Origin: Sphingomonas flavescens
Lineage (GTDB): Bacteria > Pseudomonadota > Alphaproteobacteria > Sphingomonadales > Sphingomonadaceae
DNA: 64,000 nt
Direction of reading: 5' to 3'
NCBI RefSeq assembly: GCF_030866745.1
Contig: NZ_CP133016.1
Coordinates: forward strand, 868,001 to 932,000
Below are positions 54,215 to 62,992 of this stretch, piece after piece. Position 1 is the stretch's first letter. The number at the start of each line of letters is the position of its first letter. The translations under genes were made by a program, and so were the position numbers. The notes beneath the pieces were generated by a model. That model had not been told where the DNA came from. It saw nothing but the letters and a program-made list of their open reading frames with translations, and ran no database searches.

Positions 54215-55021
54215 TCAGGCTCCCGGGTAGCGGGTCAGCAGGTCGGTGCCGGGCAGATGCGGCTCGCCGCGGAAGTTGGCGGCGTTGTCAAAACGCGTTG
54301 CGCACGTCGCGAGCCTTTTGTCGCACCCCTCACGAAGTTCGACGACGCAACCCTCGCCCAAAGCGCCGCGGGGCAAATCGCGAACGATTAGGCGATCTTC
54401 GTCCACGCCAAGAATGGTCGTGATGGCACCGCAATTGTCCCCACTTAGGTATCGCAGCCGGCCCATGAAGAACCGATCCTCGACAACGCGATCGAGGCTC
54501 AAGCTCGTCCCGTCAACGCCCGCGACCGCCGCGCGAAGTGTCCGGCCCGCCAAATCCACGCGGCAACTTTTGTCTCCAAAATCCGCACGGCATTCAGCTG
54601 AGGTCGATGGACACACCGGCCGGTCGAGTTGGGCCGCTGCTCCGCTGACTTCCACGGAAAAGCCGTCGCCCTCGATCGAGACGCTACCGATCTCGCCGCT
54701 CAGCAACGCTAACGGGCCAAGGTCCATTTGCTCCCAGTCATGGGCGGTCGCGCTAATCCTCGCGCCGTCCCACCGCCCAAGGGCAAAATCTGCTTCATCC
54801 AAAGCGTCTGCGCTCAAAGCACCGCTGATCTCGCTACTGTCCGGGCTCAGTCCCAGTGTCCGCTTGATCGACGCCGGCACCATTCCCGGCGCAGGATCGT
54901 AGATTACATCTGCCCGCGCGAGCACCCGATCGTGACTAGTCAGCGCCACACCCGCGCCGTCACTCCGCTCCAACGCCCAGCAAAAGGCGATGCTCGTCAG
55001 TTCCCCATCGGCAATGCTCAT
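54215..55021 (-). CDS. GTA g13-like hub protein (DUF2163)
   Basis: A 268-residue tail hub protein. It has a DUF2163 N-terminal domain (MSIADGELTSIAFCWALERSDG). The C-terminal Cys-rich region (CPSTSAECRADFGDKSC and CDKRLATCATRFDNAANFRGEPHLPGTD) is typical of the family. Cysteines could bind a metal or FeS cluster. Its ATG follows the g12 stop by 2 bases (55021 vs 55024). A longer in-frame ORF is a shadow of g12. Confidence 0.85.
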   Translation of the reverse strand: MSIADGELTSIAFCWALERSDGAGVALTSHDRVLARADVIYDPAPGMVPASIKRTLGLSPDSSEISGALSADALDEADFALGRWDGARISATAHDWEQMDLGPLALLSGEIGSVSIEGDGFSVEVSGAAAQLDRPVCPSTSAECRADFGDKSCRVDLAGRTLRAAVAGVDGTSLSLDRVVEDRFFMGRLRYLSGDNCGAITTILGVDEDRLIVRDLPRGALGEGCVVELREGCDKRLATCATRFDNAANFRGEPHLPGTDLLTRYPGA

Positions 55022-55023
55022 GA

Positions 55024-57324
55024 TCAGCGCTCGCGCACTTCGATCAATGGTACGGACGGGGCCTCGCCCGCCATGAAAGTCGCGCGATTTATCTCGATTT
55101 GATCCTGCGCAAAGCGGACGGGAACATCGAACGAAAACCCCGCCGTGACCGATGCCCTGGCGGCCGGCGGGGTAGCAAATTCGATCGCGCCGCCCTCCTG
55201 GAGCGTCCACCCGCTCGCCTGCTCGACGCCGTTTACCCCCACGCGAACGGAGCCAGGTTCAGGACGTGTAATCCGTCGGATCTCCTCGCCACCGTAGGAC
55301 TTGCTGAGCGGGAAACGCTGGGTAAATCCATCTCCGCTACCGATCTGCTGATCGAACGCGCCGGGAAGGCCCGTCATTCCATTCGAACTATGATCGAACG
55401 GATCTCGAAAGCGGAACGCCACGGCCGATCCGTGCCGTGCCCGAAAGAATGCGAGCAGCGTCTCGAGTTCGGCCTCGCTTCTTACCCCGGGGCCGGCATC
55501 GAAGCGGAGACGCGCCTGGGCCCAATTGGCATTGCGTGTCTCGAATCCGCTCGCGCTCGTCACGACATTGGTCGAAAAGCTCGGCGCGACACTTGCGTCC
55601 TGGCCGATCTCAATTGGGAAGATTACATCCTCGAAGGGCGCCACCGCCTGCTCCTTTCCGAAAATGGTCAGGCCATCGCGCATCACTTGCGGAAGCGCCC
55701 ACAGAAACACTTCGCCCGTTCCGGCCTGCTTGGCTGCCTCGGCGGCTTGAGCAATTTCACGCCACTGGGCGCGGTCGGCTCGGTTGGCCACGAACCCCGC
55801 GAAGTAATGACGTTCACCGATCGGATAGCCGAGCCGCGCGTCGACCACCGCGTAGGCGGCCGCACGCTTGGCAGCGCTTAGTGCGGTGACCCATTCGTAA
55901 TCCTCTAGCTGGAGCACGTCGAACGCCGGCTTCGCCCAACCGAGGGGCAGGTTCGCGCGCCGCACTTCGGGCATCGAAGGATCGAGTACAGTGGGCAAAT
56001 ACGCCAGGAGCAGCGTCTCGGCGTTGGGCGAGGCAGTCTTCACTGCCTCACTGATCGCCGAGGTCGATGCCGCCAGCACGGCCCCCGCCGCGTCGAGCAA
56101 ATCACGTTGGGCGCCGTTCAACGGCTCGCGCACGTCGGCAATCTCAATCGGCGCGCCTCCCAGCGACGCCCGCGCCGCGGGATCGTAAAGGCAGATCGAA
56201 CCGTCCGGGCGAACCCACCACCATGGTTCCCCGATCTGCACTCGGGGACGCAGTCCAGCTTCTTGCGAAATGCCGACCAACGTGCTCGCGACGGCCTGCA
56301 AAAAGGCAATGGCTTCGACATTTGCCGGCGACAGCAACACCGACGGCGGTTCCCAACCGGTAAGCGCCGCAGCCCCGTCGAAAGCACGCTGCTTCCATGC
56401 CTCCGGGCAGAACATGTCGAGGATCTCGTAGGACAGCGACCAGATCAGCTCGTATCCCCGAGCCTGACAGGCGCGCGCCAGGTCGCGATGCCACTGTAGC
56501 GCGGGCTGGTTGAAGGTTCGCGCCGCATCCAATTTGCCAGCGCCGGTAAGCCCGAAGAAGTGGCTCATCCCAATATAATGGCTGATGACCTTGCGATAAC
56601 CGAGCCGCTCGATCGCATCGACGATCCGCTCGGGTGCCAGATTGTAAAGATCGTCGTAAGCCGAGGCGATCCGAAGTCCGTGCTCGGGAACAACGGCGTC
56701 GTTCAGCGTAAGCACGCTGCCCGACCCGTCGCACCTGATGTTCTTCAGGCTAACTGCTGCTGATACGGGCTCGGCAAATCGCTCTTCGGACCCTTCCTGA
56801 TAACCCGGCGCCACCAGGCTGATGAAGATGCGGTCAATGCGGGTTGGATCGACACGGTCGGCATCCGCCGGCAAGCTGTAACCGCCGTCGAGGGCATCGA
56901 AATCCAGCGCGATCGTCGCCGAATTTGCCGTGCCTTCGGCATAATTCCACAGTCGCACGAACCAGGACCGCGGGTTTCCGTCCTTATCCCGGCCCTCGAT
57001 CGTCAACGTCGGTCCGTTCGCCTCGTCCAGCGCAACGACACCTTCCGACTGCCAATCAAAGGTGAGCCGGCACCGCGAATAGTCGCGACTGGTCTGTCGT
57101 GCATGAGCAGGATGGGAATGCCTGTCCTCGCTGTCCCAGATCAGACCGACCAGATCGCCTTTGCCGAGAAACTCGCAGTGGACCGTCAGGCCATGGGCAT
57201 CCGCGGCGGTCACAAGGCTTGCGATCGTGCCGCGCGGAAAATCCACTGACCAGTGCAGCGGATCAAATCGCTTCACATGCGTCTGCACAATCTTCGCGTC
57301 GCGTTGCGTGAACCAAAGATTCAT
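55024..57324 (-). CDS. Distal-tail protein (g12, DUF2460) with large N-terminal TIM-barrel-like extension
   Basis: A 766-residue protein. The last 200 residues form the DUF2460 distal-tail domain (FSTNVVTSASGFETRN, FFRARHGSAVAFRFRDPFDHSS, VGVNGVEQASGWTL, GGAIEFATPPAAR). The first 560 residues carry a beta-rich part (about 1-210) and a TIM-barrel-like part (about 215-540, VDAIERLGYRKVISHYIGMSHF, WSLSYEILDMFCPEAWK, LQLEDYEWVT). This resembles proteins annotated as non-contractile tail sheath. In RcGTA g12 is only about 200 residues. The barrel may bind or cut glycans. Confidence 0.8.
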   Translation of the reverse strand: MNLWFTQRDAKIVQTHVKRFDPLHWSVDFPRGTIASLVTAADAHGLTVHCEFLGKGDLVGLIWDSEDRHSHPAHARQTSRDYSRCRLTFDWQSEGVVALDEANGPTLTIEGRDKDGNPRSWFVRLWNYAEGTANSATIALDFDALDGGYSLPADADRVDPTRIDRIFISLVAPGYQEGSEERFAEPVSAAVSLKNIRCDGSGSVLTLNDAVVPEHGLRIASAYDDLYNLAPERIVDAIERLGYRKVISHYIGMSHFFGLTGAGKLDAARTFNQPALQWHRDLARACQARGYELIWSLSYEILDMFCPEAWKQRAFDGAAALTGWEPPSVLLSPANVEAIAFLQAVASTLVGISQEAGLRPRVQIGEPWWWVRPDGSICLYDPAARASLGGAPIEIADVREPLNGAQRDLLDAAGAVLAASTSAISEAVKTASPNAETLLLAYLPTVLDPSMPEVRRANLPLGWAKPAFDVLQLEDYEWVTALSAAKRAAAYAVVDARLGYPIGERHYFAGFVANRADRAQWREIAQAAEAAKQAGTGEVFLWALPQVMRDGLTIFGKEQAVAPFEDVIFPIEIGQDASVAPSFSTNVVTSASGFETRNANWAQARLRFDAGPGVRSEAELETLLAFFRARHGSAVAFRFRDPFDHSSNGMTGLPGAFDQQIGSGDGFTQRFPLSKSYGGEEIRRITRPEPGSVRVGVNGVEQASGWTLQEGGAIEFATPPAARASVTAGFSFDVPVRFAQDQIEINRATFMAGEAPSVPLIEVRER

Positions 57325-57890
57325 CGTTGGTCCGCCACCGCGGCGCGGATCGCGCGCGCAACCTGTCGGCTCGACTGCCGCAAAATCTGCGGGTCCCCTG
57401 GTGTCGGTGACTGAATCGTGATGCCCACGCGCACATCGCGCCCGCCGGCTCCACTGACGTGCTCGATGCGGCCGCCGGTCGAGGGGACGAAGACCTCGGG
57501 TCCGCGTTCGCCAACGACGTAGCTGCGGCCCGCGCTAACCGGCCCACCCGTTGCTCGTCCCGGTGAGCCGAGCAGCGACGATACGAGGCCGCTCAATCCA
57601 TTGATCAGGCTCGATCCGACGCCGCCTCCACCAATCGAACCGAACAAGCCGCGCAGCGACGCCTGCGCAATCTCGTTCATTGCCGATAGCGCGACTTTCT
57701 TCAGATCGTCGAACCCGAATTTGCCTGTGGTTACGGCGCGCGCCAGCGCATTGTCGATCATCCGCCCGGCTCGGCCGGCACCGGCGACCAGCGGTCCTTC
57801 CAGTTGTCCACGCATCGACTGCACGTCGCGCGCGAAGCCTGCGGTGTCGGCTCGGACGCTGACCACCAGCCGCTCGATTTCCTCATCCAT
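57321..57890 (-). CDS. GTA g11-like tape measure protein
   Basis: A 189-residue protein that sets tail length and passes DNA. An N-terminal helical part (MDEEIERLVVSVRADTAGFARDVQSM) is followed by an amphipathic Gly/Ala/Ser-rich middle (LRGLFGSIGGGGVGSSLINGLSGLVSSLLG) and a C-terminal conserved RSYVVGERGPEVFVPSTGGRI. The short length predicts a short tail, as for other GTAs. ATGA overlap joins it to g12 (57321/57324). Confidence 0.8.
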   Translation of the reverse strand: MDEEIERLVVSVRADTAGFARDVQSMRGQLEGPLVAGAGRAGRMIDNALARAVTTGKFGFDDLKKVALSAMNEIAQASLRGLFGSIGGGGVGSSLINGLSGLVSSLLGSPGRATGGPVSAGRSYVVGERGPEVFVPSTGGRIEHVSGAGGRDVRVGITIQSPTPGDPQILRQSSRQVARAIRAAVADQR

Positions 57891-58089
57891 GGCTTATCTC
57901 ATCATCAGGAAAGCGCTTCCGCAGCGCGTCAATCACATCTCGCTCCGGCCCATCGGCCGCTGGGCCCGGCCCGCTCAGTGCAAGCGCCAACTCCGCCGGA
58001 GTCGCATTCCAAAATTCTTCGGGCCGCCAGCCAAGCAGCAACGCCGCGGCGCCGCTCAGCCGCGCCGCGCCTTGGCCAAACTCAAGCAT
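57883..58089 (-). CDS. GTA g10.1-like tail assembly protein
   Basis: A 68-residue protein in the g10.1 position (rcc01693-type, tail assembly chaperone-like). LLLGWRPEEFWNATPAELALAL is the family's recognisable core. It overlaps the tape measure gene by eight bases and g10 by one base. Frameshift production of a longer chaperone, as in many phages, may occur here but was not demonstrated. Confidence 0.78.
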   Translation of the reverse strand: MLEFGQGAARLSGAAALLLGWRPEEFWNATPAELALALSGPGPAADGPERDVIDALRKRFPDDEISHG

Positions 58090-58403
58090 CAGCGCCCTTG
58101 CAAAACCTGTGTCAGCACCAGCTTCAGGGTCGGAGTCACGCCTGCCAGGCCGCGCTCGACAACCGCATCGCCAATCCGCTCTCGCGTGATCCCCGCGGCG
58201 CGTCCCCGCGACAAATGATCGAACAGCGCCGCAATCTCCTGCAGCTTCAGCCCACCCTCGGCCGCTCGTTCAACCAGCGCGAACAGCGACCCAAGCTCCT
58301 CCTCGGCGGCCACCAGCGCGCTGAAGCTCGGCCGCAGCAGCAATCGCTCGCCGCCTACGTCGAGGCTCGCCTCCCCTCGGTGAATATTGGCGTGCACACT
58401 CAC
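58089..58403 (-). CDS. GTA g10-like protein
   Basis: A 104-residue protein of the gene transfer agent gp10 family (GTA_gp10). It starts MSVHANIHRGEASLDVGGERLLLRPSFSAL and contains AEEELGSLFALVERAAEGGLKLQEIAALF. Probably a tail assembly factor binding the tape measure protein. It overlaps g9 and g10.1 by four and one bases. Confidence 0.82.
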   Translation of the reverse strand: MSVHANIHRGEASLDVGGERLLLRPSFSALVAAEEELGSLFALVERAAEGGLKLQEIAALFDHLSRGRAAGITRERIGDAVVERGLAGVTPTLKLVLTQVLQGR

Positions 58404-58807
58404 AGCGCAGCGACCTCGCCGGAGCTTTCCAGCGCGAGCGTGTAATTGCGCTCGCCGTTGAAATCACCGGCATATTCCAGCCGCGTGACAAGGAAGCTTC
58501 CCCGCATCCGGTCGCCGCTTTCAAAGCTCAGCTCATAGCTCTGCAGCACGCCGCTGAGCGCAAGGCTCTTCACTTGCGCCTCCGCCGCGCTGCCGGTGAA
58601 GATGCCGCTCGCCGCCACCGACACCGACCGCACGCCCGCACCAGACAGTAGCTCGCGCCACCCGCCGCTGCCTTTGTTGGTGATCGCTACCGCATCGCCG
58701 TTGATTGACAATTGCGTGGTCTTGAGGCCCGCGACCGTCGCGAAGCTCGGGCTCGCCGCGCCATCGCCGATCTTGAGCAGGAATGCGCTGCCGCGTTCCG
58801 CCGCCAT
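58400..58807 (-). CDS. GTA g9-like major tail tube protein (TP901-1 family)
   Basis: A 135-residue tail tube protein. MAAERGSAFLLKIGDGAASPSFATVAGLKTT and TNKGSGGWRELLSGAGVRSVSVAASGIF and LALESSGEV match the TP901-1 major tail family. It polymerises to build the tube. ATG 58807 follows AAGGAG 8 bases upstream. A longer frame upstream is not conserved. Confidence 0.87.
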   Translation of the reverse strand: MAAERGSAFLLKIGDGAASPSFATVAGLKTTQLSINGDAVAITNKGSGGWRELLSGAGVRSVSVAASGIFTGSAAEAQVKSLALSGVLQSYELSFESGDRMRGSFLVTRLEYAGDFNGERNYTLALESSGEVAAL

Positions 58808-58832
58808 TTGCTTCTCCTTCAGATTTCTAAAG

Positions 58833-59210
58833 TCAGGAAAGCGCGAGCATCCGCGCGCGAAAATCGACCGCCGCGGCCCAGGGTCCCGCCACATCGCGCA
58901 CCACCCGCCGCCGCATCAGCCGCATCGAAACCAGCTGCCACTCTTGCACTTCGCCAAGCGCCTGCAGCCGTGTCTCAACCGCATCGGCCAACGCATGCAG
59001 CCGCACCGGTTGGTCGTCCCACAAGGTGATCGCGACCAGCACCTCGCGCCCCTCAGCGCTCTTGTGGCTCCAGTCGGTCTCCGTCGTCGCGTCGAGCGCC
59101 GCATACGGAAATGCCGCGCGAGCCGGCGGACCGTCGAACACCCCTGTCAGCCCATCGACTCCCGCCAGCGCCTCCGCGATCGCCGACTGCAGATTGCCGC
59201 CCGCGCTCAT
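58833..59210 (-). CDS. GTA g8-like tail terminator (DUF3168)
   Basis: A 125-residue protein of the DUF3168 family. LQSAIAEALAGVDGLTGVFDGPPARAAFPY and TDWSHKSAEGREVLVAITLWDD are typical. It caps the tail tube next to the connector. ATG 59210 overlaps the preceding small gene by four bases (ATGA). It starts 26 bases before g9. Confidence 0.83.
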   Translation of the reverse strand: MSAGGNLQSAIAEALAGVDGLTGVFDGPPARAAFPYAALDATTETDWSHKSAEGREVLVAITLWDDQPVRLHALADAVETRLQALGEVQEWQLVSMRLMRRRVVRDVAGPWAAAVDFRARMLALS

Positions 59211-59416
59211 CGTGCGAACCGCTGCAGGAAGCGCAGGTTCGGATCGACCAGCCATCGTTTGATCAGCCCCTTGCCGCGCACCAGCACGTGAGCTTCATCG
59301 ATCACGACGGCTGCGTCGCTAAACACTTTTCGCAATTCGGCCGCCACACGATCGATCCGCTGCCGTTGCCGCTGCGCCGCGAGCCGAGCGCCGCGCGATA
59401 CAAGATCTGCCATCAT
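59207..59416 (-). CDS. Small protein in the GTA cluster
   Basis: A 69-residue basic protein, MMADLVSRGARLAAQRQRQRI, with coiled-coil-like Arg/Gln content and a C-terminal KGLIKRWLVDPNLRFLQRFAR. It is unnamed to me. It is flanked by ATGA-type overlaps to the head-closure gene and to the g8-like gene, so it is translated in the operon. RcGTA has no clear counterpart at this position. It may be an HK97 gp10-like connector fragment. Confidence 0.6.
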   Translation of the reverse strand: MMADLVSRGARLAAQRQRQRIDRVAAELRKVFSDAAVVIDEAHVLVRGKGLIKRWLVDPNLRFLQRFAR

Positions 59417-59739
59417 CCCCGCACCTCTTCGCATCGCATGACGATCCGGTCTCTGGCGCGCGGATCGTCGAGAATCTGCCGCACCGCGAGGCTGCGCCCG
59501 TTCCAGCGCACGCGCTGGTCGAGCTCCACGCCGTCGCGCTGACGAATGGTCACGCGATATCGCGGCATGGCGCTCAGCGCCTGCGCTTCGCTTTCCGGAC
59601 CGACGGTTTCGAGCACGACCGAGGCTAGGCACCGGCAGACCGTCTCCCAGCCCGGCTCCTGCAGCCCCATCGCGTTGCGCGACGATACCGGCCGCTCGAT
59701 CACGATCCGCTCGCGCAGCGTCCCCGCGAACTCCGTCAC
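59413..59739 (-). CDS. GTA g7-like head-closure (stopper) protein
   Basis: A 108-residue phage head-tail joining protein. LRERIVIERPVSSRNAMGLQEPGWETVCRCLASV and YRVTIRQRDGVELDQRVRWNGRSLAVRQI fit the PF05521 head-tail adaptor family. The start GTG 59739 overlaps the g6 stop as GTGA and has GAGG 5 bases upstream. An in-frame ATG at 59769 is also possible. Confidence 0.82.
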   Translation of the reverse strand: MTEFAGTLRERIVIERPVSSRNAMGLQEPGWETVCRCLASVVLETVGPESEAQALSAMPRYRVTIRQRDGVELDQRVRWNGRSLAVRQILDDPRARDRIVMRCEEVRG

Positions 59740-60254
59740 GCCAACCTCATTCGGCGATACGGCCGCCACAACGCGGTCACCGCCGCCGGCGGCTCCCCGC
59801 CGGCTGCGTTATCGCGCGCCGTGAACATGTGCGCGATCAAGCGCAGGACTCCCTGCCGGATCGGCTCGGGAATCCCGTTCTGACTTTCCCCCATTCCGGC
59901 ACGGCCCGCAACCCTTAGCCGCGTGGCATCTCCCGACAGCATCCTCACCCAGCCATCGCCGTTGAAGTCGATGTCCGCGGCATACTGGTCCGACGGGATC
60001 GGCGTCGCTCCCGCGGCATCGACAATTGCCACATTGGTGATGGCGCGTACCGGCGTGACCGGGAGCCGCACCCAGGCGCTGCTTGCCGGCACATCGAGTT
60101 CGAAATCGCGCGCCACCGCAACCTGGTTGATGAACGCCTCGCACAACGCGCTCGCCGTCCTGATCAGCCCCGCAAGCAGGGCCTCTTCTTCTCCCGTTTC
60201 GATCCGGACGAAGGCCTGCGCCTCGCTCATCGTGATGATCGGCTCTGCCAGCAT
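59736..60254 (-). CDS. GTA g6-like head-tail connector (adaptor)
   Basis: A 172-residue protein of the phage gp6-like connector family (PhiE125 gp8). TMSEAQAFVRIETGEEEALLAGLIRTASALCEAFINQ is the signature N-terminal helix bundle. LPVTPVRAITNVAIVDA and DQYAADIDFNGDGWV are the family's turn elements. It attaches to the portal. It overlaps the next gene by one base. Confidence 0.84.
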   Translation of the reverse strand: MLAEPIITMSEAQAFVRIETGEEEALLAGLIRTASALCEAFINQVAVARDFELDVPASSAWVRLPVTPVRAITNVAIVDAAGATPIPSDQYAADIDFNGDGWVRMLSGDATRLRVAGRAGMGESQNGIPEPIRQGVLRLIAHMFTARDNAAGGEPPAAVTALWRPYRRMRLA

Positions 60255-60538
60255 CAGCGCTTCTCCACGCGAAGGACGATCGACCGCTCGTCCGTTCGCC
60301 CTGCCAGCGTGACTACGCGGTTCGACAAGCGGTAAACCCGGCCGGCAATCCCGCCGCTCGCCTGGACGCTCGACAGGCTGCCGCCGATGTTGCTGCCGGC
60401 GATGATCACCCCGCCAGGTTCGTCAGGCTCGACCGACCAGCTGCTGTCGCTGAGCGCGTCCCCTTCCCCAAGGTAATCGGCACCCCAGTCGATCGCATAA
60501 TCGAGGGCAGCCGCCGGATCCTTCAAAAGCAATGTCAT
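60254..60538 (-). CDS. Small phage-type protein
   Basis: A 94-residue protein of the kind found in phage structural clusters. ALDYAIDWGADYLGEGDALSDSSWSVEPDEPGGVII is distinctive. The C-terminal half is beta-rich, reminiscent of an Ig-like or fibre domain, and ends in RVEKR. I do not know a named family. It lies between the tailspike module and the connector and overlaps the connector by one base. Confidence 0.65.
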   Translation of the reverse strand: MTLLLKDPAAALDYAIDWGADYLGEGDALSDSSWSVEPDEPGGVIIAGSNIGGSLSSVQASGGIAGRVYRLSNRVVTLAGRTDERSIVLRVEKR

Positions 60539-60560
60539 GACGTTCCTTCGCCGTGATGGG

Positions 60561-60701
60561 TCAGCGCGCTTCTGGCAGCACGACCGGGTCGCTGGCCGCG
60601 ATGATGATGCGCTTGGGCGGCGGGTTGCTCTTGCCGCCGGTGGTCGCGTCGGCCTGGGCGGAAATTGCCGCTGAACTGATCGGGTAAGCGCTCAGGCTCA
60701 T
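60561..60701 (-). CDS. 46-residue protein coupled to the tailspike gene
   Basis: A very small reading frame MSLSAYPISSAAISAQADATTG that ends RIIIAASDPVVLPEAR. Its ATG overlaps the tailspike stop as ATGA, the pattern used by all real genes of this operon. No family was recognised. It could be a tailspike chaperone or a small structural protein, or the overlap could be chance. Confidence 0.45.
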   Translation of the reverse strand: MSLSAYPISSAAISAQADATTGGKSNPPPKRIIIAASDPVVLPEAR

Positions 60702-62920
60702 GCCGCTACCGCCTTGCCAACGGCAAAGTTGAAGGTCAGCGCCTCGGCTAAGGACCCGGCGGACACATTTTTGATCGCAACCACGAATGAACCCGCGCTC
60801 ACTTTGTCGACCTGGTAAGCGTAGCTGCCCGCCGCTGCAGCGCCGCCCGCCAGCGCCAGCGTCACAACGTCGCTGCCCGCCACCAGGCTGTTGCTCACCG
60901 TGAAAGACACCGACGCGCCGGCCGCCAGCGACGCTCCGCTCGTGACGATCTGGCCGCACGCCTTATTCAGCAATACGCCGGTCGACTTACTCGTCACCTG
61001 CGTGACCGTTCCGCCGGCACCACTGCCGTAACCCAGCAGCCCGCCGGTTACGCTCATCCCTGCCGCGCTGATCTCCGCGATCTCCAGCCCGCCGCAACGC
61101 AGGCGAACCCCGTTCACGCCGTTGATGTAATAGGTGCCGAGGACGTTGCGGAAATAACCGTCCAGCGCGCCATTGCGCCACGAATAGAAGCCGCTCTCCG
61201 TAGCGCCGGTGCGCAAATTGATGACGGGGTCGATCGCGCTGTCGTTACCGAAGCTATGATCGGTACCGGCGAAATTACCATTCGTTCCCGCGATATTGCC
61301 GGTCGACGCGATGGCGCTGGAGGTGGCGAACAGCACCGGCACGCCCCTAACGTTCGGGCGCATCGAGCCTCCGCACACCAGCGCCGGCCCGTCGATCTGC
61401 GCGAAGCCTTGCCCGCCTTCGATGTAGCAGCCCGACCACAAATTGTTCGCGTTGCCGCCGCCGTCGGACCGATAGGCGCCGCCGTCGCGATAGGACGCTC
61501 CCGACGTCCAGGCGGGAATGTTCAGCCCCGCCGATGGCCCGCCGGCACCAAGATAGTACCACCAGCTGTTGTCCGCCGCGCTGCCGGTCGGCGCATTCGT
61601 CGATGCGCCCGCACCCTGATCCTTGCGAACGCAATACCGGTTCCCGTTGTAGCTAACGATGGTCGCCAACGACCCCGGCACGATGCCGTTCGCTTCGGCG
61701 TGACAACCGAAATAGCTGTTGCCCAGGAACGATCGGTCGAAGATGCCCCAACGCCGATTGACGCTCGCGTCGACGCCGATGACCGAACTGATGTTCGCAT
61801 CCGCGCCGGACAGAAAAAGTCCGTTGCGATTGCCGCGAAACGACCCGCCAATGATGTGGCAAAGGTTGGCATTGCCTTCCGTCGGCGCTCCAGCCCCTGC
61901 GCTGGCTTCGACGAACAGGCCGTCGCCTTGGAAGTTCTCGACCGCGCAATGCTCGATGCGAACTCGCGCCTTCGCGTGAATGCCATGGAATTCGCCCTCG
62001 ACGCCCGAATAGCCGCCGGACAGCGCAAGCCCGCGGAGGACGGCGCCATCGCCGCCGAAGTGGGTCGTCGCATCCACGGTACCGGCAAGCGACGTGTTAT
62101 AGCGCTGCACGCGGATGCCTGTCGCACCGGCCGCCCACCGCAACTTCGTACCCTGCGCCGTGCCCATCATCCCGCTGCTTTCGCCCTCAACGATGAGCGT
62201 CTGCGTGATGTCGAGCGTCGTCGTGCCGAGAAAATAATGACCGGTAGGCACGAAAAGCCTGGCGGAGGCGCGATTATAGGCGGTGCTGTTGACCGTCATC
62301 GCGGCCAGCCAGCGGATCGCACTGAGAAAGGCTGCGCCGTCGTCCGTCGCGCCGTCGCCCGTTGCGCCGAACCAGCGGACATTCAACGGTCCCGAATATT
62401 TGCGCACCCAGACGCCTGACGCGCCGCTTGGATCGCTGAAGGGCGCGACCACGACGCCCTGCGCGCTATCGGCTGCGACGAGGGCTGACTGATTTCCGCC
62501 TGTCCACGTGAAAAGCCCTTCATGCCCGGGCTCGGTCAGGATCGCAGCCATCTTCGCGGATGGCGATGCAGCCAGTGCCGCGCGGCTCGGTGCGGCAGCG
62601 TCGGCCTGGACCTTGGCAAACCATTCGGCCGCCGCAATCAGCGCGATCGACTTGGCGCCGTTGCTGAAATCCGTTCGCGGACCGCCGATCGGGTCGCGCC
62701 GGATGACGCCCCCGGACAGCATCGTCCCGCGGCCGACTTCGCGCTCGGTCGGCTTGTCGATGCCAATGGCCGAATAATAGAATTGGTCGCCCACCGCGCA
62801 GGCGGCGGTGAAGCTGGTGAAGCCCATCGTCGCCGCGCCCACCACGAAATCGGCGGTGCCGGTCGTGGTCGTGTTGTTGCGCACAAGATCGACGAACTTG
62901 GGCTGGAAGAGCTCCGCCAT
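60698..62920 (-). CDS. Tailspike-like protein with pectate-lyase-type beta helix
   Basis: A 740-residue fibrous protein. N-terminal part (about 1-105, MAELFQPKFVDLVRNNTTTTG) resembles virion-anchoring domains of phage fibres. From about 178 the pectate-lyase-3 start FGATGDGATDDGAAFLSAIRWL begins a right-handed beta-helix to about 500. The C-terminal part (about 625-740, GYGSGAGGTVTQVTSKSTG) resembles a phage tail-fibre cap. It lies between capsid and connector, where RcGTA has no such gene. AAGGAG precedes ATG 62920. Substrate unknown; likely a surface polysaccharide. Confidence 0.78.
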   Translation of the reverse strand: MAELFQPKFVDLVRNNTTTTGTADFVVGAATMGFTSFTAACAVGDQFYYSAIGIDKPTEREVGRGTMLSGGVIRRDPIGGPRTDFSNGAKSIALIAAAEWFAKVQADAAAPSRAALAASPSAKMAAILTEPGHEGLFTWTGGNQSALVAADSAQGVVVAPFSDPSGASGVWVRKYSGPLNVRWFGATGDGATDDGAAFLSAIRWLAAMTVNSTAYNRASARLFVPTGHYFLGTTTLDITQTLIVEGESSGMMGTAQGTKLRWAAGATGIRVQRYNTSLAGTVDATTHFGGDGAVLRGLALSGGYSGVEGEFHGIHAKARVRIEHCAVENFQGDGLFVEASAGAGAPTEGNANLCHIIGGSFRGNRNGLFLSGADANISSVIGVDASVNRRWGIFDRSFLGNSYFGCHAEANGIVPGSLATIVSYNGNRYCVRKDQGAGASTNAPTGSAADNSWWYYLGAGGPSAGLNIPAWTSGASYRDGGAYRSDGGGNANNLWSGCYIEGGQGFAQIDGPALVCGGSMRPNVRGVPVLFATSSAIASTGNIAGTNGNFAGTDHSFGNDSAIDPVINLRTGATESGFYSWRNGALDGYFRNVLGTYYINGVNGVRLRCGGLEIAEISAAGMSVTGGLLGYGSGAGGTVTQVTSKSTGVLLNKACGQIVTSGASLAAGASVSFTVSNSLVAGSDVVTLALAGGAAAAGSYAYQVDKVSAGSFVVAIKNVSAGSLAEALTFNFAVGKAVAA

Positions 62921-62992
62921 CGCGGCTCCTTGCAAAGATCGGGAAAGAATTGGGGGGCTGGGATCAGGGGCAACCCAGCCCCCGCGACAGGC

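Noticed and set aside
61256..62419. 387-residue plus-strand ORF
   Set aside because: Antisense to the tailspike gene and without start signal or motif.
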